Of a stretch of 5,055 bases of DNA, positions 1 to 5,055 are shown piece by piece (position 1 is the stretch's first letter; every line of letters begins with the position of its first letter). The notes beneath the pieces were generated by a model that had not been told where the DNA came from, did no database searches, and was given only the letters and a program-made list of their open reading frames with translations. Position numbers and translations under genes: made by a program. Origin of the DNA: Planctomycetota bacterium. GTDB lineage: Bacteria; Planctomycetota; SZUA-567; JAFGNG01. The stretch is taken from the NCBI GenBank assembly GCA_016927125.1, contig JAFGNG010000172.1:1-5055 (forward strand). The letters are read 5' to 3'.

Positions 1-450
1 ACCCAACTGCTTGGCGAAGAAGTCCACCACGCACTGGGTGCGCTCCGTGCGCACCTCCGCAACTGCCACCCGCAGACCCGCCAGGCCATCCTTGCCGGAT
101 TCCGGGCCGAAGAGCGGGTGGGTGCTGATAATCTCGCAGTGGGGAGGGAGGTACTCCAGCATCAGCTCGACCGGGCGCACCTTGACCGAGGCCACGTCCA
201 TGACCAGCGCCCCGGGCTGGATGTATTCCGCGATCTGGGGAAGGATCTGGATAAAGGCCGGAATCGGCACTGACAGAGCCACGATCTCGCAGGCGGCGGC
301 CTCTGCAATCGGCACATCTGCAATACCCTCGGGTAGCGTTCCTGCTTTTATCCCGCTACGGTTCCACACTGAAATTTTAAAGTGGGGTTGGAGATACGGC
401 AGCATAAACTTGGTAAAGGCGCCGCAACCGATGATGCCGAGGGTTTGCAT
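1..450 (-). CDS. tyrA: Prephenate/arogenate dehydrogenase (TyrA family), N-terminal part, cut by window edge
   Basis: This is the N-terminal 150 residues of a cytoplasmic TyrA enzyme, which oxidatively decarboxylates prephenate (or arogenate) on the route to tyrosine. Visible: a Rossmann dinucleotide motif at residues 5-13 (GIIGCGAFT, with Thr13 where the third Gly of GxGxxG is usual); a second-strand end WNRS at 29-32; DVASVK at 85-90, matching the family D-x-x-SVK motif with its active-site Ser88; and THPLFGPESGKDG at 110-122, carrying the family's catalytic His (His111). The HPxFGPESGK form resembles the E. coli/plant-like subgroup more than the HPIAG subgroup. Asn30-Arg31-Ser32, in place of an acidic residue, suggests NADP(H) preference (inference). 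The start is an ATG with GGAG five bases upstream. The gene lies 34 bases after the CNB-dehydrogenase gene on the same strand, so co-transcription is likely. Prephenate versus arogenate specificity cannot be decided; the C-terminal helical dimerisation domain lies outside the window. Confidence 0.88.
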   Translation of the reverse strand, partial: MQTLGIIGCGAFTKFMLPYLQPHFKISVWNRSGIKAGTLPEGIADVPIAEAAACEIVALSVPIPAFIQILPQIAEYIQPGALVMDVASVKVRPVELMLEYLPPHCEIISTHPLFGPESGKDGLAGLRVAVAEVRTERTQCVVDFFAKQLG

Positions 451-455
451 GTCTG

Positions 456-459
456 CTCC
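456..459 (-). promoter_or_regulatory. Ribosome binding site of tyrA
   Basis: GGAG on the minus strand, five bases before the ATG at 450. It supports this start. It lies inside the 34-base gap after the upstream gene, in which no terminator hairpin is seen. Confidence 0.6.
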
Positions 460-484
460 GTTTCTTATTTCTATCGGGTGCGCT

Positions 485-1957
485 TCAATCGGAAGCAACC
501 ACGCTATAGGTTAGTTCGCCCATGCGCTTGCCGAGTTCGAACTCGCGGATATTCTCGATGGTGGTGCTGGCGATATTGGCGAGCGCCTCCGCTGTTAAAA
601 ATCCCTGGTGGCTGGTAAGCATCACATTGTTGAAGGTGGTGAGCCGGGCCAGCACATCATCGGCCATCACCTGATGGGAAAGGTCCTCAAAGAAATATTC
701 ACTCTCCTCTTCATATACATCCAGGCCTGCGAAGCCGATCTGGCCGCTCTTGAGGCCGTCCAGGAGGGCAACCGCATCGATCAAGGCTCCCCGGCTGGTA
801 TTGATAAGCATAACGCCGCGCTTCATCTTTTGCAATGCTTCGCCGTTGATCAGGTGGTAAGTTTCCGGGGTCAGCGGGGCATGCAGGCTGATAATATCTG
901 CTTTCGCAAACAGCTCATCCAGCTCTACCAGGTGGACTCCTGGCCTCTCGGTAAGGCTGGGGTCTTCGGGCTTGGTGTAGACCATAATCTCGCAGCCGAA
1001 CCCCAGGAGGATATTCATGAGGCACTGGCCGATTTTGCCAGCGCCAATAATCCCGGCGGTCTTACCATAGAGATCGAAGCCGACCATTCCCTTGAGGGAA
1101 AAGTTATTATCGCGTACGCGGTTATAGGCGAGATGGGTCCGGCGGTTGAGCGCCAGGATCAGGGCAACCGCGTGCTCCGCCACCGCGTGCGGGGAATAAG
1201 CCGGTACCCTCGCCACTGTGATGGCGTTGCGTTCGCAGGCTTCCAGATCGACATTATTATATCCCGCGCAACGCAGGGCGATCATTTCAATCCCCAGGCC
1301 GGCAAGTTCCTCAATGGTTGTCGTGTCCAGGGTGTCATTGACAAAGGCGCAGACCGCTTTGAAGCCAGCCGCCATAGAGACGGTCTGCTGCGTCAAGCGG
1401 GGCTCGAAAAACTTGTAGACATAATCATAGGGATTGTACTTTTCAAAAGCTGTTTCGGTATAAGGTTTCGAATCAAAAAAAGCGACCTTGAAGCGATGGT
1501 CCAGATCGCTACTCATCAATTTTGCCACAATCGAGGTTTCGCGCCGTAGGTGGCGGCTGAGGGAATAAAGCATGGCCTTGGAAAGCGCGCTGTGTTTTTC
1601 GCTTAACCGCTGAAAGGTCAGGTAATCCAGAACCCAAGCCTTGGTTTCGCTGATTGCCCGGAGAGTTGCGGAACGGCGATCCTGCCCGAAGAGGCACATC
1701 TCCCCAGCAATATCGCCTTCTTGTAAAATGGCTACTTCCACCGGGATCCTGTCCTTGCCCAGTTTGAATACCGCAACTTCACCGGTATCGATAATAAACA
1801 TTTCGTTACCGGGTTCGCCTTCATTGCAGAGCACCTCCCCCTCGGCAAAAGTAACATTCTGCATCTTATCCCGCAGCAGGTTGAGTGCATTATCTTCCAG
1901 GCTGGCAAAGTATTTGACCTTTTTCAGGAATTTAGTTAGGCGATTTTTTTCTTCCAT
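485..1957 (-). CDS. Cyclic-nucleotide-binding domain fused to LdhA-type D-lactate dehydrogenase
   Basis: A 490-residue cytoplasmic protein with two complete modules. Residues about 10-145 form a CNB domain like that of CRP and PKA. The phosphate-binding cassette at 85-97 has Gly85-Glu86 and Arg95-Ser96, the residues that hold the cyclic phosphate and ribose. A CRP-like C helix follows, with a Thr141-Ser142 pair. There is no helix-turn-helix. Residues about 155-490 match full-length D-2-hydroxyacid dehydrogenase, closest to E. coli LdhA (RCAGYNNVDL, NTSRGALID, FLTAEAL). They include the GxGxxG at 305-310 and catalytic Arg229, Glu418 and His450. Expected reaction: pyruvate + NAD(P)H to D-lactate. 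The usual cofactor-ribose Asp at the end of the second Rossmann strand is Thr328, followed by Lys329. The start is ATG 1957, preceded by GGTGG at eight bases; TTG at 1972 or GTG at 1969 would add up to five residues but lack an SD. Substrate and ligand are inferred from family. Confidence 0.9.
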   Translation of the reverse strand: MEEKNRLTKFLKKVKYFASLEDNALNLLRDKMQNVTFAEGEVLCNEGEPGNEMFIIDTGEVAVFKLGKDRIPVEVAILQEGDIAGEMCLFGQDRRSATLRAISETKAWVLDYLTFQRLSEKHSALSKAMLYSLSRHLRRETSIVAKLMSSDLDHRFKVAFFDSKPYTETAFEKYNPYDYVYKFFEPRLTQQTVSMAAGFKAVCAFVNDTLDTTTIEELAGLGIEMIALRCAGYNNVDLEACERNAITVARVPAYSPHAVAEHAVALILALNRRTHLAYNRVRDNNFSLKGMVGFDLYGKTAGIIGAGKIGQCLMNILLGFGCEIMVYTKPEDPSLTERPGVHLVELDELFAKADIISLHAPLTPETYHLINGEALQKMKRGVMLINTSRGALIDAVALLDGLKSGQIGFAGLDVYEEESEYFFEDLSHQVMADDVLARLTTFNNVMLTSHQGFLTAEALANIASTTIENIREFELGKRMGELTYSVVASD

Positions 1958-1965
1958 GTCTCTAT

Positions 1966-1970
1966 CCACC
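1966..1970 (-). promoter_or_regulatory. Ribosome binding site deciding the start of the CNB-dehydrogenase gene
   Basis: GGTGG on the minus strand lies eight bases before ATG 1957. The alternative TTG start at 1972 has only a T-rich stretch upstream and the GTG at 1969 overlaps this site, so the ATG is preferred. Confidence 0.45.
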
Positions 1971-2060
1971 AAAAAAATAACCCGGTTAATCTGATGGTTT
2001 TCCTACCAGCAGGTAAGCTAACACTTAAAAATCATCGCTAAAAACCCTATAATTATCCAA

Positions 2061-2088
2061 GTCTTATCGTGCCCTTCTGCTTTGTCAA
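2061..2088 (-). promoter_or_regulatory. Candidate leftward promoter for the CNB-dehydrogenase/tyrA unit
   Basis: On the minus strand a perfect TTGACA (2088-2083) is followed at 16 bases by TAAGAC (2066-2061), a poor -10 box. A better -10 (GATAAT, 2057-2052) lies too far downstream, at 25 bases, to pair with this -35. Either could be used, so the call is tentative. Confidence 0.3.
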
Positions 2089-2097
2089 GTAAAAGCT

Positions 2098-2126
2098 CTG
2101 GCATAGCGGGGCTGGTTTTCCATAAT
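2098..2126 (+). promoter_or_regulatory. Candidate sigma70 promoter of the CCC transporter gene
   Basis: CTGGCA (4 of 6 to TTGACA) at 2098-2103 and CATAAT (5 of 6 to TATAAT) at 2121-2126, with the ideal 17-base spacer. Predicted transcription start is near 2133, leaving a leader of about 60 bases before ATG 2194. Confidence 0.45.
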
Positions 2127-2129
2127 GTA

Positions 2130-2150
2130 AGGCGTTAGAATATTAACCTT
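2130..2150 (+). repeat. Short inverted repeat at the predicted transporter transcription start
   Basis: GTTA (2134-2137) pairs with TAAC (2144-2147) around a six-base loop. It can be extended by three outer pairs (one G-U) with a one-base bulge. Its position immediately after the -10 box suits an operator or a 5'-leader hairpin, but the arms are short enough to be chance. Confidence 0.25.
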
Positions 2151-2193
2151 ATGAAATTGAATCCCGGTTGCCGGTTTTCTGGAATTTTAGACT

Positions 2194-4467
2194 ATGTCTG
2201 ATGCTAATAGAAAAAGCACAGCTATCAAGAATGGGGGCCTGGCTGAGCGCAACCGCTTCGGCACCTTCGGCGGAGTCTTCACCCCCAGCATTCTGACCAT
2301 CCTTGGCGTGATTCTCTTTATGCGTGCCAACTTCGTCCTGGGCGAAACCGGCATCATGGGCGCGGTTATCATCCTGTTGATTGCGAAATCTATTACTTTT
2401 TTGACCTCCCTTTCAATTGCCGCTATCAGCACCAATATGCAGGTCCGCGGCGGCGGCTCATACTACCTGATCAGCCGCGTACTCGGCCCGGAATTCGGCG
2501 GGGCCATCGGCATCGCGCTCTTTTGCGCGCTGGCGTTGTCGGTGCCGTTTTATGTGCTGGGCTTTACTGAGGCGCTCTGCCGCAGCATTCCCTCCTTGGT
2601 GCCACATTTCCAGCTTATTGCCTTTGCCACTGCCGGGGCGCTCTTTGTAATCGCTTATATTGGTGCCGGATGGGCTATTCGAACGCAATATTTTATCATG
2701 GCCTTCCTCTTCCTGGCTATTATTGCCTTCATGGGTGGAGCAGTCTTTAATTTCAAGGTTTCCCGCTTCCTGGAAAACTGGGGTGCGCCTGATCCTGAGA
2801 GTCTGAAACAACTTAGCCTGCCGTTACTCGGCTTCTGGGCGGCGTTTGCGCTTTACTTCCCCGCCGTAACCGGCATTGATGCCGGGGTCAATATGTCCGG
2901 GGATTTGAAAGAACCGTCCAAGAGTATCCCGCGAGGCACTATTTCGGCAGTATGTGTGGGTTTTCTGGTCTACCTGGTTCAGCTTCTCCTGGCGGGAGGG
3001 TCTTATGAGCGGGTGGATTTAATCCAGAAACCTTTCCAACTCCTCAAGGAAAATGCCCTCTTCAATACCTGGTATTTAGTGGTTGCAGGCGTCTTTGCTG
3101 CCACCTTATCCAGTGCCCTGGGGAGCTTTCTTGGCGCCCCGAGGGTCCTGCAGGCAGTCAGCCGCGACCCCGTGCTCCTATTCCTGCGACCCTTCGCCAA
3201 GGGTACTATTGGCAAGGATGAGCCACGCCGCGCCTTGATTTCGGTGGCGATAATTACTGCTATCATCCTCTTCCTGGCAGGGAATGAAGCCGGCGGCGGA
3301 GCCTTGAACTTGGTTGCTGTTATTGTAACCATGTTCTTCCTATACACTTATGGCATTATCAACCTGGCCGCCTTTGTGGAGGCATTGGGAGGCAATCCCT
3401 CCTTCCGGCCGGTCTTCCGTTTCTTCCATTGGGGCACTGCCCTGCTCGGAGCAGTTGGCTGCGTGGTCGTAACCTTCCTGATCAACCCAGTTGCCGCCCT
3501 GGTAGCAATCTGTTTGATTGCAATCCTGTACTGGTATGTCACCACCCGCCACCTGGAAGCCAGTTTTGGGGATGCGCGCCGCGGCCTGGTGTACGCTTCC
3601 GCACGCAAGAGTTTGCTGCAACTTGCCAGTATGGAAGAAGATCCGCGCAACTGGCGACCGAATATCCTGAGCTTCTGCGGAAATCCCGCTTCGCGGGAGA
3701 TGCTGGTTAACTTTTCGGTTTGGATGGAGTCCGGGCGGGGTTTTGTGCTGCTGGTGAATATTTTAACCGGCTCTTATGAAAATGTTAAGAAGTACCGGGA
3801 ATCCGCGTTTAAACAATTGAAGGAATTCTGCCGCGAGAATAATATTCAAGCCTTCCCCATGGTGGTAGCGGCGGACAGCCTGGAGGAAGGGGTCTCCATC
3901 ATTCTCCAGACCGCCTCGATCGGGCCGATCCGGCCGAACCTGGTCGCCTTCGGCTGGCCCAAGGTGATAGAGCACACCCACGCACTCGGCCGCCAGATGC
4001 GTATGGCTGAGGAGATCGGCATGAGTTTGGCAGTGGTAATCGGCCGCGACATGCCTAAACCCCGAGAAGGCAAGCGCATTGACCTCTGGTGGCGAGGCCA
4101 GAAGAATGGCTCCATCATGTTTATCCTCTCGCACCTTATCACCTGCAACTGGGAATGGGGCAAGACCACTATTCGGGTGCTGCGGGTGGTGGAGAACGAG
4201 GCGGGCAGGGCTCCTGCCCGCGTCGCGCTGGAAGAATTGGTTGCAGGCTCCAGGGTAAGGGCGCAGGTGCAGGTAGTCGTCAGCGAGAGGCCTTTCAGCG
4301 AAGTCCTGCGCGATCACTCGCAAGACGCTGCCTGCGTGGTGCTAGGGTTTATCCCGCCCCGGGAAGGCGAGGAAGAGGCTTGGTATAACAACTGTGAAGC
4401 CCTCCTTAACGGCATGCCGGCAACGCTCCTGGTATCCTCCACCGGAGGGGAGGATATGATGGCGTAA
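2194..4467 (+). CDS. Cation-chloride cotransporter family (CCC/SLC12-like) membrane transporter
   Basis: A 757-residue inner-membrane protein of the APC superfamily, CCC family (TC 2.A.30), often labelled amino acid permease. About 12 hydrophobic segments lie between residues 27 and 452, followed by a cytosolic C-terminal domain (about 453-757). Family signatures in order: GTFGGVFTPSILTILGVILF at 23-42, GGGSYYLISRVLGPEFGG at 86-103, FPAVTGIDAGVNMSGDL at 222-238 with PSKSIPRGT next, and SSALGSFLGAPRVLQA at 306-321. Residues aligned with the NKCC1 K+ site are kept (Tyr120, Pro223, Thr226), as are those of its TM8 Na+ site (Ala303, Ser306, Ser307). The C-terminal domain has NWRPNIL at 486-492, RPNLVAFGW at 580-588 and IDLWW at 629-633, as in SLC12. 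The ATG is preceded only by a weak GGA at ten bases. The gene is divergent from the CNB-dehydrogenase and probably monocistronic. Ion stoichiometry is inferred, and solute specificity in bacterial members is poorly known. Confidence 0.9.
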   Translation: MSDANRKSTAIKNGGLAERNRFGTFGGVFTPSILTILGVILFMRANFVLGETGIMGAVIILLIAKSITFLTSLSIAAISTNMQVRGGGSYYLISRVLGPEFGGAIGIALFCALALSVPFYVLGFTEALCRSIPSLVPHFQLIAFATAGALFVIAYIGAGWAIRTQYFIMAFLFLAIIAFMGGAVFNFKVSRFLENWGAPDPESLKQLSLPLLGFWAAFALYFPAVTGIDAGVNMSGDLKEPSKSIPRGTISAVCVGFLVYLVQLLLAGGSYERVDLIQKPFQLLKENALFNTWYLVVAGVFAATLSSALGSFLGAPRVLQAVSRDPVLLFLRPFAKGTIGKDEPRRALISVAIITAIILFLAGNEAGGGALNLVAVIVTMFFLYTYGIINLAAFVEALGGNPSFRPVFRFFHWGTALLGAVGCVVVTFLINPVAALVAICLIAILYWYVTTRHLEASFGDARRGLVYASARKSLLQLASMEEDPRNWRPNILSFCGNPASREMLVNFSVWMESGRGFVLLVNILTGSYENVKKYRESAFKQLKEFCRENNIQAFPMVVAADSLEEGVSIILQTASIGPIRPNLVAFGWPKVIEHTHALGRQMRMAEEIGMSLAVVIGRDMPKPREGKRIDLWWRGQKNGSIMFILSHLITCNWEWGKTTIRVLRVVENEAGRAPARVALEELVAGSRVRAQVQVVVSERPFSEVLRDHSQDAACVVLGFIPPREGEEEAWYNNCEALLNGMPATLLVSSTGGEDMMA
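3684..3698 (+). repeat. 6-bp perfect hairpin inside the transporter gene
   Basis: TCCCGC and GCGGGA arms around a three-base loop (TTC), within codons for the start of the C-terminal domain. No T-run follows, so it is not a terminator. It may be fortuitous in GC-rich coding sequence. Confidence 0.4.
4201..4221 (+). repeat. Perfect 9-bp inverted repeat, exactly seven codons, inside the transporter gene
   Basis: Arms GCGGGCAGG (4201-4209) and CCTGCCCGC (4213-4221) flank a three-base loop GCT. The 21 bases start on a codon boundary and encode residues 670-676 (AGRAPAR) in the cytosolic domain, between the segment ending RVVENE and a helix-like VALEELV. It is the strongest hairpin noticed in the window and has no following T-run. 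Confidence 0.6.
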
Positions 4468-4556
4468 CAACTTTGCTAACATTGGTTTGCTTGTCGATTT
4501 CATGCCAGTTTCACGCCTTTTCAAGCCTTAATAAAAACAAAAAAACCAAAATCCTT

Positions 4557-4575
4557 GCCGTAAGCTATGGCTTTT
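4557..4575 (+). terminator. Probable intrinsic terminator of the transporter gene
   Basis: A six-pair stem, GCCGTA (4557-4562) with TATGGC (4566-4571) including one G-U pair, and a three-base loop. TTTT follows directly, then another AT-rich stretch to 4586. An A-rich tract precedes it. It lies 90 bases after the transporter stop. The stem is short, so strength is uncertain. Confidence 0.5.
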
Positions 4576-4588
4576 CATATATTTTAGG

Positions 4589-4606
4589 CTGGGGATTTAG
4601 CCCCAG
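4589..4606. repeat. Palindrome upstream of the trpE -10 box, operator candidate
   Basis: CTGGGG (4589-4594) and CCCCAG (4601-4606) form perfect six-base arms around ATTTAG. No T-run follows on either strand, which argues against a terminator. The right arm reaches the position where a -35 element for the TATAAT at 4628 would lie, as a repressor or activator site might. It does not match the E. coli TrpR operator. Confidence 0.4.
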
Positions 4607-4627
4607 TTACTGATTTGCAATCATGCT

Positions 4628-4633
4628 TATAAT
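4628..4633 (+). promoter_or_regulatory. trpE promoter, -10 box
   Basis: A perfect TATAAT preceded by a TG dinucleotide one base further away than in a standard extended -10. At 15 to 17 bases upstream no good -35 hexamer is seen (TTACTG at 4607 is poor), which suggests a need for an activator or a near-extended -10 promoter. Predicted start is near 4640, giving a leader of about 80 bases. Confidence 0.5.
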
Positions 4634-4648
4634 GTAATAATATTTTAC

Positions 4649-4671
4649 CCCGCTACAGGATTGCTGGCGGG
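4649..4671 (+). other. Hairpin in the trpE leader
   Basis: CCCGC (4649-4653) pairs with GCGGG (4667-4671), and CAG (4656-4658) with CTG (4664-4666), with a two-base TA bulge and a five-base loop. It would sit at the start of the trpE transcript. No U-run follows and no Trp-rich leader peptide is present, so it is not a classical trp attenuator. It could be a 5' stabiliser or a regulatory stem. Confidence 0.35.
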
Positions 4672-4708
4672 ATTAGGTTAGAATCACTTTCATGCATTTA
4701 AATATTTT

Positions 4709-4713
4709 AAGGA
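4709..4713 (+). promoter_or_regulatory. Ribosome binding site of trpE
   Basis: AAGGA, within TAAGGA, lies five bases before ATG 4719. It is the best Shine-Dalgarno match in the window and fixes the trpE start. Confidence 0.7.
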
Positions 4714-4718
4714 AAAGA

Positions 4719-5055
4719 ATGTACACTCCTGATAAAGCTGCGTTTATCGAATTGGCCAAGCAAGGCAACATTGTGCCGGTCTATAAAATCCTGATGGCCG
4801 ATGCCATGACCCCGGTACTGGCATGTGACCGGCTTACCAATAATAGCAAATACGCTTTTTTATTGGAATCCGTGGTGGGGGGTGAAAAGATCGGGCGATA
4901 CTCCTTCCTGGCTGCCGATCCCGTGGCAGTATTCCGCTCCAGCGGCAAGAAGATAACCCTGCAGGGCTTTGACAGCCTTGATAACGTAGTTGAAGAGGAG
5001 CATGATTGCCCTCTCGACCGCTTGGCTGAGCTGATGGCCGACTATCAGCCGGTGC
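4719..5055 (+). CDS. trpE: Anthranilate synthase component I (TrpE), N-terminal part, cut by window edge
   Basis: The first 112 codons of the large subunit of anthranilate synthase, which converts chorismate and ammonia (from the TrpG glutaminase) to anthranilate, the first step of tryptophan synthesis in the cytoplasm. The visible part is the N-terminal regulatory domain. VPVYKILMAD at 19-28 and TPV at 31-33 are followed by LLES at 48-51 and GGEKIGRYSFLAADP at 54-68, all characteristic of TrpE. LLES is the element that binds feedback-inhibiting tryptophan in studied enzymes, so this one is probably tryptophan-sensitive. The presence of the Trp-binding element favours TrpE over PabB, but the catalytic chorismate-binding domain is beyond the window. 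The start is ATG with a strong AAGGA. The gene reads away from the transporter terminator and is probably the first of a trp operon continuing to the right. Confidence 0.88.
   Translation, partial: MYTPDKAAFIELAKQGNIVPVYKILMADAMTPVLACDRLTNNSKYAFLLESVVGGEKIGRYSFLAADPVAVFRSSGKKITLQGFDSLDNVVEEEHDCPLDRLAELMADYQPV

Larger units (their letters stand above)
1958..2193. other. Divergent intergenic region between the dehydrogenase and transporter genes
   Basis: This 236-base gap is AT-rich compared with its flanks. It must carry the promoters for both the leftward dehydrogenase-tyrA pair and the rightward transporter. It contains a near-palindrome TACCAGCAGGTA at 2004-2015, a shared TTGTCAA at 2082-2088 that reads as a -35-like hexamer on both strands, a CATAAT box, and a short inverted repeat just before the transporter. 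No credible gene was found; a 16-codon ORF at 2151-2201 has no ribosome binding site. Confidence 0.6.

Noticed and set aside
11..514. A 167-codon plus-strand open frame over tyrA
   Set aside because: The minus strand encodes a clear TyrA with the SVK and HPxFGP motifs. The plus frame is low-complexity and runs through the real start and the gap.
608..1549. A 313-codon plus-strand open frame opposite the dehydrogenase gene
   Set aside because: It is fully antisense to a strongly conserved LdhA domain, its product resembles no known fold, and it has no ribosome binding site. It is a shadow of the codon bias of the real gene.
1958..2193. CRP-type site (TGTGA-N6-TCACA) in the divergent region
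   Set aside because: Sought because of the CNB domain next door, but no half-site pair with the right spacing is present.
2151..2201. A 16-codon upstream ORF overlapping the transporter start
   Set aside because: It has no Shine-Dalgarno sequence and no regulatory codon run. The overlap with ATG 2194 could be chance.
3763..4323. A 186-codon minus-strand open frame inside the transporter gene
   Set aside because: It lies opposite the recognisable SLC12-type C-terminal domain. Its composition, rich in His, Pro and Arg, is typical of an antisense shadow.
4568..4588. A six-codon ORF as trp leader peptide
   Set aside because: It has no Trp codon and no ribosome binding site, and lies upstream of the predicted trpE promoter, within the terminator region.
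4589..4606. The CTGGGG/CCCCAG hairpin as a second terminator
   Set aside because: No T-run follows it on either strand, so it is listed as an operator candidate instead.

Overview
The window is bacterial DNA with compact genes, short intergenic gaps, Shine-Dalgarno sites and sigma70-like promoter elements. Proteins and codon use fit a moderate-GC bacterium, but nothing fixes the phylum. The TrpE and TyrA types occur in anaerobic lineages such as Desulfobacterota as well as elsewhere, so any lineage assignment is a guess.

Layout. The minus-strand left half holds two genes read leftwards. The first is a 490-residue protein joining a cyclic-nucleotide-binding (CNB) domain to a complete LdhA-type D-lactate dehydrogenase. 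After a 34-base gap comes the N-terminal 150 residues of a TyrA-type prephenate/arogenate dehydrogenase, which runs off the left edge. A 236-base divergent intergenic region follows. A 757-residue transporter of the cation-chloride cotransporter family (CCC/SLC12) is read rightwards from it. Then comes a 251-base intergenic region with a probable terminator, a palindrome, a perfect TATAAT box and a leader hairpin. Last is the first 112 codons of trpE, anthranilate synthase component I, cut by the right edge.

How the genes may work together. TyrA and TrpE belong to the two chorismate-derived branches, to tyrosine and tryptophan. They point in opposite directions and are separated by the dehydrogenase/transporter pair, so this is not one collinear aromatic operon. 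The fusion enzyme looks catalytically complete and its nucleotide pocket looks intact. The simplest reading is a fermentative D-lactate dehydrogenase gated by cAMP or cGMP. The transporter keeps the residues that form the Na+ and K+ sites in animal NKCC proteins, suggesting Na+-coupled K+/Cl- movement. The CNB-LdhA fusion is the most unusual element, followed by the non-acidic cofactor-pocket residues shared by both minus-strand dehydrogenases and a perfect 9-bp hairpin lying exactly in frame in the transporter gene. No tRNA, rRNA, CRISPR array, insertion sequence or phage gene was seen.
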